From Terriglobales bacterium (GTDB lineage: Bacteria > Acidobacteriota > Terriglobia > Bryobacterales > Bryobacteraceae), in contig JAIXQP010000018.1 in the NCBI GenBank assembly GCA_027485675.1, positions 141,647-205,646 of the forward strand: a DNA stretch of 64,000 bases, read 5' to 3'. The notes under the pieces are model-generated. The model was given only the letters and a program-made list of their open reading frames with translations. It made no database searches and had not been told where the DNA came from. Both the position numbers and the translations under genes were made by a program. This document shows positions 1 through 9,087 of this stretch, piece after piece (position 1 is the first letter of the stretch; every line of letters begins with the position of its first letter).

Positions 1-426
1 GCGCAGCGCGCCCAACAACGGATAGTGGCTGTTCGAAGACCATCCCCCTAGCACGATGCCCAGGATGCCTACGCTGCCCAACGCGCTAATCACCAGCAGC
101 CCCACGTTCACGTCCGCAATGCGGAAGTGTTCGGAGAACGGCACCACGCCAAACGCCACGAACGCCGTGAACATCGAAAGAATCGGCGCCACGTAGAAAA
201 TGCCTTTATCGGCCTCCCGCGGAATAATGTCTTCCTTCAGCAGCAGCTTCAAAGCATCCGCCAGCGGCTGCAGCAAGCCATGCGGACCCACCCGCATTGG
301 GCCCAGCCGCACCTGCATATCGGCCAGCACCTTCCGCTCCACCAGCACGATATAGCCGGCCACCGGCGGGAACAACCCGACGATCAGCAGCATCAACACC
401 ACGGGAATCAGCCAGAATTCGATCAT
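1..426 (-). CDS. nuoH: NADH-quinone oxidoreductase subunit H (partial, cut by window edge)
   Basis: Reading the minus strand from ATG at 426 gives 142 residues with no stop before the window edge. The start is MIEFWLIPVV, followed by a hydrophobic helix, then LVERKVLADMQVRLGPMRVGP and GLLQPLADALKLLLKED. These are hallmarks of the NuoH/ND1 quinone-site subunit of complex I, including the cytoplasmic loop that lines the quinone channel. The start overlaps the nuoN stop in ATGA, so the two are translationally coupled. Position is odd: nuoH normally precedes nuoI, but here it follows nuoN. The ORF is absent from simple complete-ORF lists only because it runs off the edge. Family assignment is secure; the C-terminal half is not visible. 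Confidence 0.95.
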   Translation of the reverse strand, partial: MIEFWLIPVVLMLLIVGLFPPVAGYIVLVERKVLADMQVRLGPMRVGPHGLLQPLADALKLLLKEDIIPREADKGIFYVAPILSMFTAFVAFGVVPFSEHFRIADVNVGLLVISALGSVGILGIVLGGWSSNSHYPLLGALR

Positions 427-1856
427 TTAAGCAACGACCTCATGGCCAGTTGGAGAAACGGCTCGGGATAGATTCCGGCGCCCAGCGTCACCAGGCCCGT
501 CGCGCCCAGCGCCACCCGCAGCCCCAGGCTCGAAGCCTGCGGCCGCGGCGCCACGCTCGCCGGCAGCAGGAACATGGACCGCACCAGCCGGAAGTAGTAG
601 AACAGCGCCACGGCCACATAGGCCGCGCCCACCAGCGCCAGCCAGTAGCGGCCGCTCTCAATCAGCGCCAGGAAAATGTAGTATTTGCCCAGAAAACCCG
701 CCGTCGGCGGCAGCCCCGCCAGCGAGAGCAGGAAGACAACCATTGGCACCGCGTACCCGGGATGCCGCCGCGCGAACCCGTTCAGGTCCTCGATCTCTTC
801 CCCGTGTACGGCCATCAGCACAAGGAAGGCGCCAATCGTCATGAAGACGTAGGCGCCGGTGTAGATCGCTATCCCCTGCAGACCCGTCGTGTTCCCCGCC
901 ACGAGCCCCAGCAGCAAGTACCCGGCGTGGGCAATCGAGCTGTAAGCCAGCAGCCGCTTGGCGTTCGTCTGCGTCACCGCCGCCAGGTTGCCGACGGTCA
1001 GGCTCGCAATCGCCGCCAGAACCAGCAACGGGTCCCATGCCTCCCGCGCCGTGCCCAACGGACCCAGGAACAGCCGCAGCAGCAGCGCCAGGCTGGCGAT
1101 CTTCGAACCCACCGCCAGGTAAGCCGTCACGGCCGTCGGCGCGCCCTCGTAGGCGTCCGGCGCCCACATGTGAAACGGCGCCGCTGAAATCTTGAAGAGG
1201 ATACCCGCGCTCACGGTGAGAATCGCAATCAGCGTCAGCGGGTCAAACGCCGGCCGCGCGGCCACCGCCATCGCAATGTCGGTCAAATACGTCGAACCCG
1301 CGATTCCATAGAGAATCGAAAACCCGTATGCCAGAATGCCGCTCGAAAACGCCCCCAGAATCAGGTACTTCAGCGCCGCTTCGTTCGACCGCCGGTTCCG
1401 CCGCAGAAATCCCACGAGCACGTAGAAGCTCAGCGACATCGTCTCCAGGCCCACGAAAATCGTAATCAGTTCGGTGCCCACCGCCAGGAAGTATGCCCCG
1501 GCCTGTGCCATCAGCACCAGGCCGTAGTACTCGCCCTGGTGCTCGTCCTCAATCTCCAGATACCGGTAGCTGATCACCGCCACCAACGCGGCCGTCAATA
1601 GAAACAGCCAGTTGAAGAACAGGCCAAACGCATCGATGGTCAACGCCCCGTGGAACGCCGTAAAGGGCGCAATCTGCCCCTGCTTCCACAGGTGCCAGCC
1701 CGTAAACGCGAGCCCCGGCAGCACCAGAGCCAACTGCCAGCGCCGGGACCGCTCGCCCAACAGGAAATCAAACAGGAAGATCGCACAACCGAACAAAGCC
1801 AATAGAATCGCTGGCAGCAGCGCGAAATGGTCCACGTCGGAGTAGAAATGGCTCAT
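423..1856 (-). CDS. nuoN: NADH-quinone oxidoreductase subunit N
   Basis: This is a 477-residue, Mrp-antiporter-like, multi-helix membrane protein of the complex I proton-pumping arm. Recognisable stretches are VGLETMSLSFYVLVGF (TM5 with the functional Glu), LFKISAAPFHMWAPDAYEGAP (the TM7-8 Lys/His segment) and LAYSSIAHAGYLLLG. I place the start at MSHFYSDVDHF (ATG 1856), which overlaps the nuoM stop in ATGA. The open frame continues upstream to 2099, but only as out-of-frame sequence inside nuoM. It couples to nuoH downstream through another ATGA. Length fits NuoN. Confidence 0.96.
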   Translation of the reverse strand: MSHFYSDVDHFALLPAILLALFGCAIFLFDFLLGERSRRWQLALVLPGLAFTGWHLWKQGQIAPFTAFHGALTIDAFGLFFNWLFLLTAALVAVISYRYLEIEDEHQGEYYGLVLMAQAGAYFLAVGTELITIFVGLETMSLSFYVLVGFLRRNRRSNEAALKYLILGAFSSGILAYGFSILYGIAGSTYLTDIAMAVAARPAFDPLTLIAILTVSAGILFKISAAPFHMWAPDAYEGAPTAVTAYLAVGSKIASLALLLRLFLGPLGTAREAWDPLLVLAAIASLTVGNLAAVTQTNAKRLLAYSSIAHAGYLLLGLVAGNTTGLQGIAIYTGAYVFMTIGAFLVLMAVHGEEIEDLNGFARRHPGYAVPMVVFLLSLAGLPPTAGFLGKYYIFLALIESGRYWLALVGAAYVAVALFYYFRLVRSMFLLPASVAPRPQASSLGLRVALGATGLVTLGAGIYPEPFLQLAMRSLLK

Positions 1857-3328
1857 CGTCCCATCCTCCCCACCATCTCGAGCACCGGCCGCTCCAGCAC
1901 CGCAAACCAGGGCTTCGGATACACGCCAATCGCCAGCGCCAAACCCAGTAGCGGTAACACGGTAACCCATTCTCGCGGCGACAGATCCGCCAGCCCGCGA
2001 TTGGCTTCGTTTCGTAAATCGCCGAGCATCGTGCGCTGATAGAGCCATAGCAGATACGCCGCGCCCAGCACAATCCCGAACACCGCGAAGCCCGCCCACG
2101 CCCGGCTCACGACAAACGCGCCCTGCAGAATCGTGAACTCGCCGATAAACCCGTTCAACAGCGGCAGACCCGCCGAGCTGAATACCGCGACGGCAAACAC
2201 GAACGCAAACCGCGGCATCACCATCGCCAAGCCGCCAAAGTCCGCAATCTGCCGTGTATGCCGGCGCTCATAGATAAAGCCCACCAGCAGAAACAACAGG
2301 CTGGTCGAAATGCCGTGGTTGATCTGCTGCAGCACGCTGCCCGCGATGCCGTTGCTGTTCAACGCCGCCAGCCCCAGCGTGCAGAAACCCATGTGGCTCA
2401 CCGACGAATAGGCGACCAGCCGCTTCCAATCCTGCTGCATCAGGCTGATCAAAGCGCCATAGAGAATCGCCACAATCGAAAGCACGGCCAGAATCGGCGC
2501 GGCCTCCCGCGCGGCCTCCGGGAACAGCGGCAGCGACAACCGAACGAACCCATACGTCCCCATCTTCAGCAACACCCCGGCCAGCAGCACGGACCCGGCC
2601 GTCGGCGCTTCCGTATGCGCATCGGGCAGCCAGGTATGAAACGGGACCATCGGCACCTTGATCGCGAAGCCGACGAAGAAGGCCCAGAAGAGCCACCGCT
2701 GCGTGTCCACCGGCAGTTGCACCCGGAGCAACTCGGTCAATTCGAATGTCGGCCGGGCCAACTGCAGCCCGCCCTGCCAGTACAGCGCAATGATGCCCAG
2801 CAGCAACACGACGCTGCCCGCCAACGTATAGAGGAAGAACTTGATGGCCGCATAGAGCCGCCGCTCCCCGCCCCAAATACCGATCAGGAAGTACATCGGT
2901 ACGAGCACCACTTCGAAGAACACGAAGAACAGTAGCAGGTCCAGCGCCAGGAACAGGCCCAGCATGCCGAACTGCAGCAGCAGCAGCATCGCGTAGAACT
3001 CTTTCGTTCGCTCCTCAATCGCGTTCCAGGAAGCGAGCGCCGCAATCGGGCCGAGCAGCGCCGTCAGCATTACCAGCAGCAGGCTGATCCCATCAATCCC
3101 CAGCAGGAACTGCGCCCCCAGCGTGGGAATCCAGGGCATCCGGTCTACGAACTGATAGCCGCTCGCCGTCCGGTCAAACGCCTGCCACAACGGCAGCGCC
3201 AGGCCCAGACCCGCCAGCAGCACCGCATTCGCCCAGAGCCGGATGAAGTTCCGGGCCGTGCCGGGTATCACCAAAAGAACCAGCAAGCCCACCAAGGGAA
3301 GCGCCAGCAGTGAAGTAAGCCAAGGCAT
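1853..3328 (-). CDS. nuoM: NADH-quinone oxidoreductase subunit M
   Basis: This 491-residue antiporter-like subunit lies between NuoL and NuoN in the complex I membrane arm. Visible are LFFVFFEVVLVPMYFLIGIWGG (TM5 with the key Glu), IKVPMVPFHTWLPDAHTEAPTAGSV (broken helix TM7-8 with Lys) and AYSSVSHMGFCTLGL. About 14 hydrophobic segments are spread along the length, as expected for NuoM. The gene lies 3 bp after nuoL and its stop overlaps nuoN. No anomaly in length or motif was seen. Confidence 0.97.
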   Translation of the reverse strand: MPWLTSLLALPLVGLLVLLVIPGTARNFIRLWANAVLLAGLGLALPLWQAFDRTASGYQFVDRMPWIPTLGAQFLLGIDGISLLLVMLTALLGPIAALASWNAIEERTKEFYAMLLLLQFGMLGLFLALDLLLFFVFFEVVLVPMYFLIGIWGGERRLYAAIKFFLYTLAGSVVLLLGIIALYWQGGLQLARPTFELTELLRVQLPVDTQRWLFWAFFVGFAIKVPMVPFHTWLPDAHTEAPTAGSVLLAGVLLKMGTYGFVRLSLPLFPEAAREAAPILAVLSIVAILYGALISLMQQDWKRLVAYSSVSHMGFCTLGLAALNSNGIAGSVLQQINHGISTSLLFLLVGFIYERRHTRQIADFGGLAMVMPRFAFVFAVAVFSSAGLPLLNGFIGEFTILQGAFVVSRAWAGFAVFGIVLGAAYLLWLYQRTMLGDLRNEANRGLADLSPREWVTVLPLLGLALAIGVYPKPWFAVLERPVLEMVGRMGR

Positions 3329-3331
3329 CGG

Positions 3332-5335
3332 TTAGGCGCTCCTCAGCAGGTACCAGCCGGCCATCGCCGCCAGACTCAGAACAATCAGCAGGGCGTAGCT
3401 CTGAGCCAAGCCGGTCTGCAGGTAGCGCACCGGGAACGACGAGAGTTTCACCGCGATGGCCGTAAAGTTCACGGCGCCATCGACAATCCACGTATCGCTC
3501 CACTTGCTCACGGCGCCCGTTCGCCGCGCCAGCCAGCCGGCGCCGTTCACGGCGCCGTCCACCACGCGGCGGTCCCACGCCGAAAGCCATGCGCCGCCCT
3601 GCCGGGCGAAGCCGCGGACAAAAATCAGCTCATACAAATCGTCAAAGTACCAACGGGCGCGCAGCAGCCGGGCCACCGGCGGCAAGCTCTCCTCCCACCG
3701 GTCGGCCGTTCCGGGACGGCCAATGTAGAAGTGGTACGCAATGCCCAACCCTGCAATCGCCACCGCGCCGGAGGCCACCATAATGCCCCACGAATGCGGC
3801 TCCGGCGTCGCGCCCAGCCAGGCCGCGAACGGCGTGGCAAACCAGCCCGCGCCGATCGAACCCAAGCTCAGTACCCACAGCGGCACGGTCATCCGCTTCG
3901 GCGACTCGTGGACGTGCTGGTCGCCGCGATACGCCCCGAAGAAGGTCAGGAACAGCAGCCGGCCCATGTAGAACGCCGTCAGCAACGCCGTGAACAGGCC
4001 CGCGCCGAACAGCGCCGGCGAAGCCGCCCAGGCGCTTGTCAGAATCGAATCTTTCGAGAAGAAACCCGCCAGTCCCGGCCATCCGGCCAGCGCCAGCGTA
4101 CCGATAAACATCGTGCGGAACGTCTGCGGCATCTGGTGCCGCAGCCCGCCCATGAAGCGCAGATCCTGCTCGCCATCGAGCGCATGGATCACGGACCCGG
4201 CCCCCAGAAACAACTGCGCCTTGAAGAAGGCGTGCGTCACCACATGGAACAGCGCCGCCCAGTAAGCACCCACGCCCAGCGCCATGAACATCAGGCCCAA
4301 CTGGCTCACGGTCGAATAGGCCAGCACTTTCTTGATGTCATGCTGCACCAGCGCGATCGAAGCCGCGATCACTGCCGTCGCCGCGCCAATGGCCGCGGCC
4401 AGCGAACCCACCTCCGGCGTCAGGCGGAACAACGGTTCGGCGCGGACAATCAAGTAGACGCCCGCGGTCACCATCGTCGCCGCGTGCATCAGCGCCGATA
4501 CCGGCGTGGGGCCTTCCATCGCATCCGGCAGCCAGGTGAACAACGGCAGCTGCGCCGACTTCCCCACCGCCCCCGCCAGCAGCAGCAGCGTCGCCCAGCC
4601 CAGCAGCGGATGCGGAGCCGCCTCGATCTCCGTGAAGCGCAGCGTGCCGAAAATGCTCAGCAGGAAGAAGAGCGCCATCAGATAGCCGGCGTCGCCAATC
4701 CGGTTCATCAGAAAAGCCTTGATCGCCGCGTCGCTCGCCGGCTTCCGTTTAAAGTAGAAGCCAATCAGCAGGTAGCTGGCCAGACCCACCCCCTCCCAGC
4801 CCACGAACAGCAGCAGGTAGTTGTTGGCCATCACCAGCACCAGCATGAAAAAGACGAACAGGTTCAAGCAGCCGAAGTAGCGGTATAGGCCGCCGTCATG
4901 CGCCATGTAGGCGATCGAGTAGACGTGGATCAGGAAGCCGATGCCCGTCACCATCAGAATCATCACGGCGCTTAGCGGATCGAGCAGATAGCCCCAGTCG
5001 GCCGCTAACGTCACCATGCGGCCATCGAACGCCGGAAACGGCAACCCGGCCACCCAGGTGAACAGCACCTGCTCCGTCCGCCCGGCCAGCACCGCGCCCA
5101 GGCTCCACAAAAACGAGAGCAGCACGAAGCCGGAGCAGAGCGGGCCAATCAACCAGCGCGAGCCCTGCCGCGGCCGCAGATCCTGATCGTGCCCCCGGTC
5201 GTGATGATGGTGGTGGCCCACGGAGCCGTTCTCCACCTGCGGGTCGAGGAACTGGTGCCGCCCCAGCAGCATCATCAGCACCGCGCCCAGCAGCGGGAAC
5301 ACCGGAATCAGCCAAATCGTGTCGAGAAAGTTCAT
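3332..5335 (-). CDS. nuoL: NADH-quinone oxidoreductase subunit L
   Basis: This 667-residue protein is the distal proton-pumping subunit of complex I. Key segments are LFVGWEGVGLASYLLIGFYFKR, KSAQLPLFTWLPDAMEGPTPVSALMHAATMVTAG in two parts, and AYSTVSQLGLMFMALG. The long C-terminal extension contains the lateral amphipathic helix region and a final membrane anchor (LLIVLSLAAMAGWYLL). A histidine-rich loop follows the first membrane helix: five consecutive His at residues 41-45, with further His and Asp nearby. This is not part of the usual family core. The gene starts 10 bp after nuoK and ends 3 bp before nuoM. Confidence 0.97.
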   Translation of the reverse strand: MNFLDTIWLIPVFPLLGAVLMMLLGRHQFLDPQVENGSVGHHHHHDRGHDQDLRPRQGSRWLIGPLCSGFVLLSFLWSLGAVLAGRTEQVLFTWVAGLPFPAFDGRMVTLAADWGYLLDPLSAVMILMVTGIGFLIHVYSIAYMAHDGGLYRYFGCLNLFVFFMLVLVMANNYLLLFVGWEGVGLASYLLIGFYFKRKPASDAAIKAFLMNRIGDAGYLMALFFLLSIFGTLRFTEIEAAPHPLLGWATLLLLAGAVGKSAQLPLFTWLPDAMEGPTPVSALMHAATMVTAGVYLIVRAEPLFRLTPEVGSLAAAIGAATAVIAASIALVQHDIKKVLAYSTVSQLGLMFMALGVGAYWAALFHVVTHAFFKAQLFLGAGSVIHALDGEQDLRFMGGLRHQMPQTFRTMFIGTLALAGWPGLAGFFSKDSILTSAWAASPALFGAGLFTALLTAFYMGRLLFLTFFGAYRGDQHVHESPKRMTVPLWVLSLGSIGAGWFATPFAAWLGATPEPHSWGIMVASGAVAIAGLGIAYHFYIGRPGTADRWEESLPPVARLLRARWYFDDLYELIFVRGFARQGGAWLSAWDRRVVDGAVNGAGWLARRTGAVSKWSDTWIVDGAVNFTAIAVKLSSFPVRYLQTGLAQSYALLIVLSLAAMAGWYLLRSA

Positions 5336-5345
5336 CCGGTGGGTC

Positions 5346-5648
5346 CTACCACTTCAACAGGTCGATCTCATCAACCTGCACCGTTTCCCGGTTGCGGAAC
5401 AGGGCGAGCAGGATGCCCAGCCCCACCGCGGCCTCGGCCACCGCTACCGCAATCACGAAGATCGCGAACACCTGCCCGGCCGCGTTGCCGTGGTGGTGGG
5501 AGAAGGCCACCAGATTGATGTTCACCGCGTTCAGAATCAGCTCAATCGACATCAGAATGATGACGATGTTCCGGCGCGTCAGCAGGCCCACGGTGCCAAT
5601 TAGCAGCATCGCCAGACTCACGGCGACATAGTGCATGGTGGTAATCAC
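5346..5648 (-). CDS. nuoK: NADH-quinone oxidoreductase subunit K
   Basis: A 100-residue protein with three membrane helices, the normal size for NuoK. The second helix contains IILMSIELILNAVNINLVAF, with the conserved Glu of the membrane proton path; the third carries AVAEAAVGLGILLALFR with the second Glu. The start is a GTG overlapping the nuoJ stop (GTGA). An internal ATG four codons later (5636) is an equally reasonable start. It sits between nuoJ and nuoL as in most nuo operons. Confidence 0.95.
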   Translation of the reverse strand: MITTMHYVAVSLAMLLIGTVGLLTRRNIVIILMSIELILNAVNINLVAFSHHHGNAAGQVFAIFVIAVAVAEAAVGLGILLALFRNRETVQVDEIDLLKW

Positions 5649-6139
5649 GCGCGCTTCCTCGCCAGGAGCACGCTCCCCACCACCGCCACCAGCAGCAGCA
5701 GCGACACCACTTCAAACGGCACCAGATAGTCCTGCAGCAGCGTATCCGCCACCAGCTCCACGTTTCCCGTCTCCGGCATCTGCTGCGCCGGCGGCAGTTG
5801 CACCCGGCTCCACAGCACCGCGAACGCCACCCCGGCAATCGCCGTCACGGCGGCTCCAATCGGCCAGCGCTGATGGAACTGCCGCAGCCCGCGCCCGGCG
5901 TCCAGATTCACGAGCATGATCACGAACAGGAACAGCAGCAGAATGCCGCCAATGTAGAGAATGATCTGCGAAACGAACAGAAACTCCGCCTTTAACAGCA
6001 GGAACAAACCCGCCACGCCGAGGAGCGAAACCATCAGCGAGATGGCCGCATGCACGGCGCTGCGCCGCGTGATGGCGAGCAGCGCGCCGCCCAAGGCCAG
6101 CGCCGTGAAGGCGTAAAAGAAGAGAGCTTCCAGATTCAT
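5645..6139 (-). CDS. nuoJ: NADH-quinone oxidoreductase subunit J
   Basis: A 164-residue, five-helix subunit of the complex I membrane arm next to NuoK and NuoA. Recognised by RRSAVHAAISLMVSLLGVAG in helix 2 and FLFVSQIILYIGGILLLFLF in helix 3, which contains the pi-bulge region typical of NuoJ/ND6. The C-terminal part is less conserved, as usual. Start and stop overlap nuoI and nuoK by 4 bp, so the operon is tightly coupled here. Confidence 0.95.
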   Translation of the reverse strand: MNLEALFFYAFTALALGGALLAITRRSAVHAAISLMVSLLGVAGLFLLLKAEFLFVSQIILYIGGILLLFLFVIMLVNLDAGRGLRQFHQRWPIGAAVTAIAGVAFAVLWSRVQLPPAQQMPETGNVELVADTLLQDYLVPFEVVSLLLLVAVVGSVLLARKRA

Positions 6140-6591
6140 TGCCGGTATTGGGTGGGCCGGGGGCCCTCCTCCAGGGCTTGCCGGTCCCAGATGAGACCTT
6201 CGCGAGTATAGCTGGCAATCTCAAAATCCTGCGTCAGTTCGAGCGCGTCCACGGGACAAGCGTCTTCGCACAGGCCGCAAAACATGCAGCGCGACAGGTC
6301 GTAGGTGAACGTCACCAGGTCCTTCCGCTTCGTCTCCGGGTTCCGGACGCTGCCCACCACAATCAGATTCTCCGGGCAGGCCACCGCGCACAGATTGCAC
6401 GAAATGCAGAGCGTCTCCTGCGTCTCCGGATGGACGTTCAGCCGGGGCGCGCCGCGGTACCGCTCGCTCACCGCCGGCCGTTCGCTCGGATACTGCTCGG
6501 TCTCAATCTGGCTCGGGCTCTGATGCCGGAACGTCACCCACAGCCCTTCGAGCAGATCCAGCAGGAGGAAACTCCGCAAAAACTTGATCAC
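6136..6591 (-). CDS. nuoI: NADH-quinone oxidoreductase subunit I (2x[4Fe-4S])
   Basis: This 151-residue peripheral-arm subunit carries iron-sulfur clusters N6a and N6b to the quinone site. Both ferredoxin motifs are intact: [15 protein letters not shown] and [16 protein letters not shown]. The N-terminal amphipathic segment ([20 protein letters not shown]) anchors it to the membrane arm. It directly follows nuoD, whereas most operons place nuoE, F, G and H between nuoD and nuoI. The start overlaps the nuoD stop by 4 bp. Confidence 0.97.
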   Translation of the reverse strand: MIKFLRSFLLLDLLEGLWVTFRHQSPSQIETEQYPSERPAVSERYRGAPRLNVHPETQETLCISCNLCAVACPENLIVVGSVRNPETKRKDLVTFTYDLSRCMFCGLCEDACPVDALELTQDFEIASYTREGLIWDRQALEEGPRPTQYRQ

Positions 6592-7691
6592 CGGTCCACC
6601 TCCCCCAGCACGATGTCGATGGTGCCGATGATGGCCACCACGTCGGCCACCAGCGCCCCTTGCGCCATGTGGCCCAGCGCCTGCAAATTGACGAACGAAG
6701 GCGGCCGCACCCGCAGCCGGTAGGGATGCGTTGTCCCATCGCTGACGATGTAGTAACCCAGTTCGCCCTTCGGCGCCTCAATCGAAACGTACGCCTCGCC
6801 CACCGGCGGCTTCACCACTTTGGCGATCTTCGCCATGATGGGTCCCGTGGGAATGTTCGCCACCGCCTGCTGAATAATTCGTACCGACTGCCGCATCTCA
6901 TCGAGCCGTACAAAGTAGCGGTCCAGCGTATCGCCGGAGGTCCGGGTCGGCACGTCGAACTCGTACTGTTCATAGCCGGAGTAGGGCTGCGCCTTCCGCA
7001 GATCCCAGGCGACGCCCGCCGCCCGCAGCACCGGGCCCGTCACCCCGTAGCGCTTACAGGTCTCGGCGTCAATCACGCCCACGCCCCGCAGCCGCTCGCG
7101 CCAAATGCGGTTGCCGCTCAGCAGCTCCTCGTACTCGTCCACCTTCGCCAGGAACTGGCCGCAGAAGCTCTCCACTTCCTTCTCGAAGCCGTCGTACAGC
7201 TCATACTGCAGGCCGCCGATGCGAAACGCATGCGTGGTCAGCCGGGCGCCGCAGTAGTTCTCGAAGATCTTCAGCACCGCTTCCCGTTCCCGCAGCGTGT
7301 AGAACAGCGGCGTTATGGCGCCGATATCGAGCGCGTGCGTCCCCAGCCACAGCAGATGCGACGCAATGCGATTCAACTCCGTCAGAATCACCCGGACGGC
7401 CTGCGCCCGCGGCGTCGCCACGGCGTTCATCAGCTTCTCCACAGCCAGGCAGTAGCCGAGTCCGTTCGAAACCGCGGCCAGATAGTCCATGCGGTCGACA
7501 TACGGGGCAAACTGCACATAGGTCCGGTTCTCGGCGATCTTCTCAACACCCCGGTGCAAATAGCCGATGATGCAGTCGGTGCTCGTCACCCGCTCGCCGT
7601 CCAGCTTCAACACGATGCGCAGCACGCCATGCGTGGAAGGGTGCTGCGGCCCCATGTTCAGGACCATCTCGTTGCTATCGAGCGCCGTCAT
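6588..7691 (-). CDS. nuoD: NADH-quinone oxidoreductase subunit D
   Basis: A 367-residue 49-kDa-type subunit that forms the quinone pocket with NuoB and NuoH. The N-terminus shows [22 protein letters not shown] and [19 protein letters not shown], including the quinone-site His. [20 protein letters not shown] and the C-terminal end (LGEVDR) are canonical. Length is that of an unfused NuoD, consistent with a separate nuoC immediately upstream (4-bp overlap). Confidence 0.97.
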   Translation of the reverse strand: MTALDSNEMVLNMGPQHPSTHGVLRIVLKLDGERVTSTDCIIGYLHRGVEKIAENRTYVQFAPYVDRMDYLAAVSNGLGYCLAVEKLMNAVATPRAQAVRVILTELNRIASHLLWLGTHALDIGAITPLFYTLREREAVLKIFENYCGARLTTHAFRIGGLQYELYDGFEKEVESFCGQFLAKVDEYEELLSGNRIWRERLRGVGVIDAETCKRYGVTGPVLRAAGVAWDLRKAQPYSGYEQYEFDVPTRTSGDTLDRYFVRLDEMRQSVRIIQQAVANIPTGPIMAKIAKVVKPPVGEAYVSIEAPKGELGYYIVSDGTTHPYRLRVRPPSFVNLQALGHMAQGALVADVVAIIGTIDIVLGEVDR

Positions 7692-8233
7692 TGGCCGCTC
7701 TCAATGCCGAGGTTCGCCTGTACCCAGCGATTGTCCATCTCGACGATGCCGTAGTCCTTCCGCAGCGGAAAGCCAGCCCACTCCTCCGGCATCAGAATGC
7801 GGCGAGGATCCGGATGCCCGGCGAATTCGATGCCGAACATGTCGTAGACCTCCCGCTCGAGCCAGTTGGCCCCCAGATGCACCGGCACAGCGGAAGGCGC
7901 CTTCTCCCCGAGCGCGACGCCCGCCTTCAGACGGATCCGTTCATTCCGCCCGTAGCTGTAAAGGACGTAGACGAGCTCAAAGCGGGGGGTCCGTTTGGGG
8001 TAGTCAACCGCCGTGATATCAACGAGATAGTCGAAACCAGCCTCGGACCGCAGCAGTTCGAGCGCCGGAACCATCGCCGGCAGCGCCAGCACGGCGAAGG
8101 GCTGGTCCAGATACAAGCTGGTCTCGAGCACGGACGCACCGAGGCGGGCGCGGAGCAGATCCGGAATCGGACCCTCCCACGGAACGGTGGCCATTACGGC
8201 CGGAGCCTTCACGGGTTTTGGTTCTTCAGCCAT
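7688..8233 (-). CDS. nuoC: NADH-quinone oxidoreductase subunit C
   Basis: A 181-residue 30-kDa-type subunit. The diagnostic segment is [20 protein letters not shown] followed by [18 protein letters not shown]. The N-terminus is variable ([16 protein letters not shown]), so a start at the internal Met 14 (8194) is possible. It is the first gene of the visible nuo operon. No nuoA or nuoB lies upstream; the next gene is an unrelated DUF2461 ORF. Those subunits, and nuoEFG, must be elsewhere or beyond the left edge. Confidence 0.95.
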   Translation of the reverse strand: MAEEPKPVKAPAVMATVPWEGPIPDLLRARLGASVLETSLYLDQPFAVLALPAMVPALELLRSEAGFDYLVDITAVDYPKRTPRFELVYVLYSYGRNERIRLKAGVALGEKAPSAVPVHLGANWLEREVYDMFGIEFAGHPDPRRILMPEEWAGFPLRKDYGIVEMDNRWVQANLGIESGQ

Positions 8234-8290
8234 CGAGAGGACAGGGACGCGTCAGGCACCCCAGGGAAAGGATCAACCCTCTATTGTAAT

Positions 8291-8327
8291 CCCTATCAGG
8301 ATAGGGGCGTTTCCAATTGTGCGTCAA
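8291..8327 (-). promoter_or_regulatory. Predicted nuo operon promoter with palindromic operator
   Basis: On the minus strand, TTGACG (8327-8322) and TATCCT (8303-8298) are separated by 18 bp, a plausible sigma-70 promoter. The -10 box lies inside a perfect inverted repeat, CCCTATC-AG-GATAGGG on the plus strand (8291-8306). A dimeric regulator bound here would block polymerase. The site is 58 bp or more from the nuoC start. The regulator is unknown; the geometry is only reminiscent of small winged-helix dimer operators. Confidence 0.55.
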
Positions 8328-8367
8328 CGAACTGCAACCGAATGGCAACTAGCCGGATCGGAGGGCC

Positions 8368-9078
8368 TTAGAAGAAGTCCGAATGGTTCGGCCGCCGGAC
8401 CGCCAGGGCGCCGTTCAGGAACTGGATCACCGGGTACATCGCCTCGAACCGGCGGGTGATCTCCTTGACGATCTTGGGGCTCAGCGCCAGGGCCGGCTCC
8501 AGGCTCGTATCCCAGTAGAGCCACTGCTTCTTCCGGATCCAGAAGTCTGCGGGATGGTCCTTCGGAAACCCCTTCGGCGGCCGGGTCAGCGCGTCGCCCT
8601 GCAGCTCTCCGGCGACCTTCTTTCGCGCTTTGTTCTCCACGAGAGCCGTCCACTCGTCGAACCGATCGGCGATCCGGTTCCGGATGGCCAGCATCTGCGC
8701 GGGTTGCGGCATATAGACCCCGGCCGCGATCTCGATCTGAAACGGTGAGACCGAGAAGTAGTAGCCAGCCATGGACTCCTTCTCCTCCGCCGAGACGTGG
8801 AAACTGGCCGAGGAGTTGGTCTTGTAGGGATCCTTGTTTTTACTGAAGCGGACATCCCGGTAAATGCGGTGCATCGCCCGTTTCGGGTCCGTGATGTACT
8901 CGGGCGCGAAGCGGGCGAACTCGGCGTTCACCGCCTCCACCAGATCCGTCATCGGCGCCTTCACGGCGGACTCGTAGATCTCCTTCCGCGGCTGAAACCA
9001 GTCGCGTTGGTTGTTCTCTTTGAGTTCGCGCAAGAAATCGAAGCCGGCCTCCGGGAAGCCGCGGAACGCTGTCGCCAT
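8368..9078 (-). CDS. DUF2461 family protein
   Basis: A 236-residue protein of the DUF2461 family (TIGR02453-like). Characteristic features are the N-terminal FRGFPEAGFDFLRELKENNQRDWFQPRKEIYE and the central YRDVRFSKNKDPYKTNSSASF followed by GYYFSVSPFQIEIAAGVYMP. No biochemical role is established for the family; it looks like a soluble cytoplasmic protein with no signal peptide or membrane segment. It starts 9 bp after the end of the ABC ATPase gene, so it may be the last cistron of that unit. It ends near the nuo promoter. Confidence 0.9.
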   Translation of the reverse strand: MATAFRGFPEAGFDFLRELKENNQRDWFQPRKEIYESAVKAPMTDLVEAVNAEFARFAPEYITDPKRAMHRIYRDVRFSKNKDPYKTNSSASFHVSAEEKESMAGYYFSVSPFQIEIAAGVYMPQPAQMLAIRNRIADRFDEWTALVENKARKKVAGELQGDALTRPPKGFPKDHPADFWIRKKQWLYWDTSLEPALALSPKIVKEITRRFEAMYPVIQFLNGALAVRRPNHSDFF

Positions 9079-9087
9079 GCTTCCAGG

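Noticed and set aside
297..1187. Plus-strand 296-codon open frame over nuoN
   Set aside because: It runs antisense to nuoN, is rich in Arg/Gln/His as expected from reversed high-GC codons, and shows no motif.
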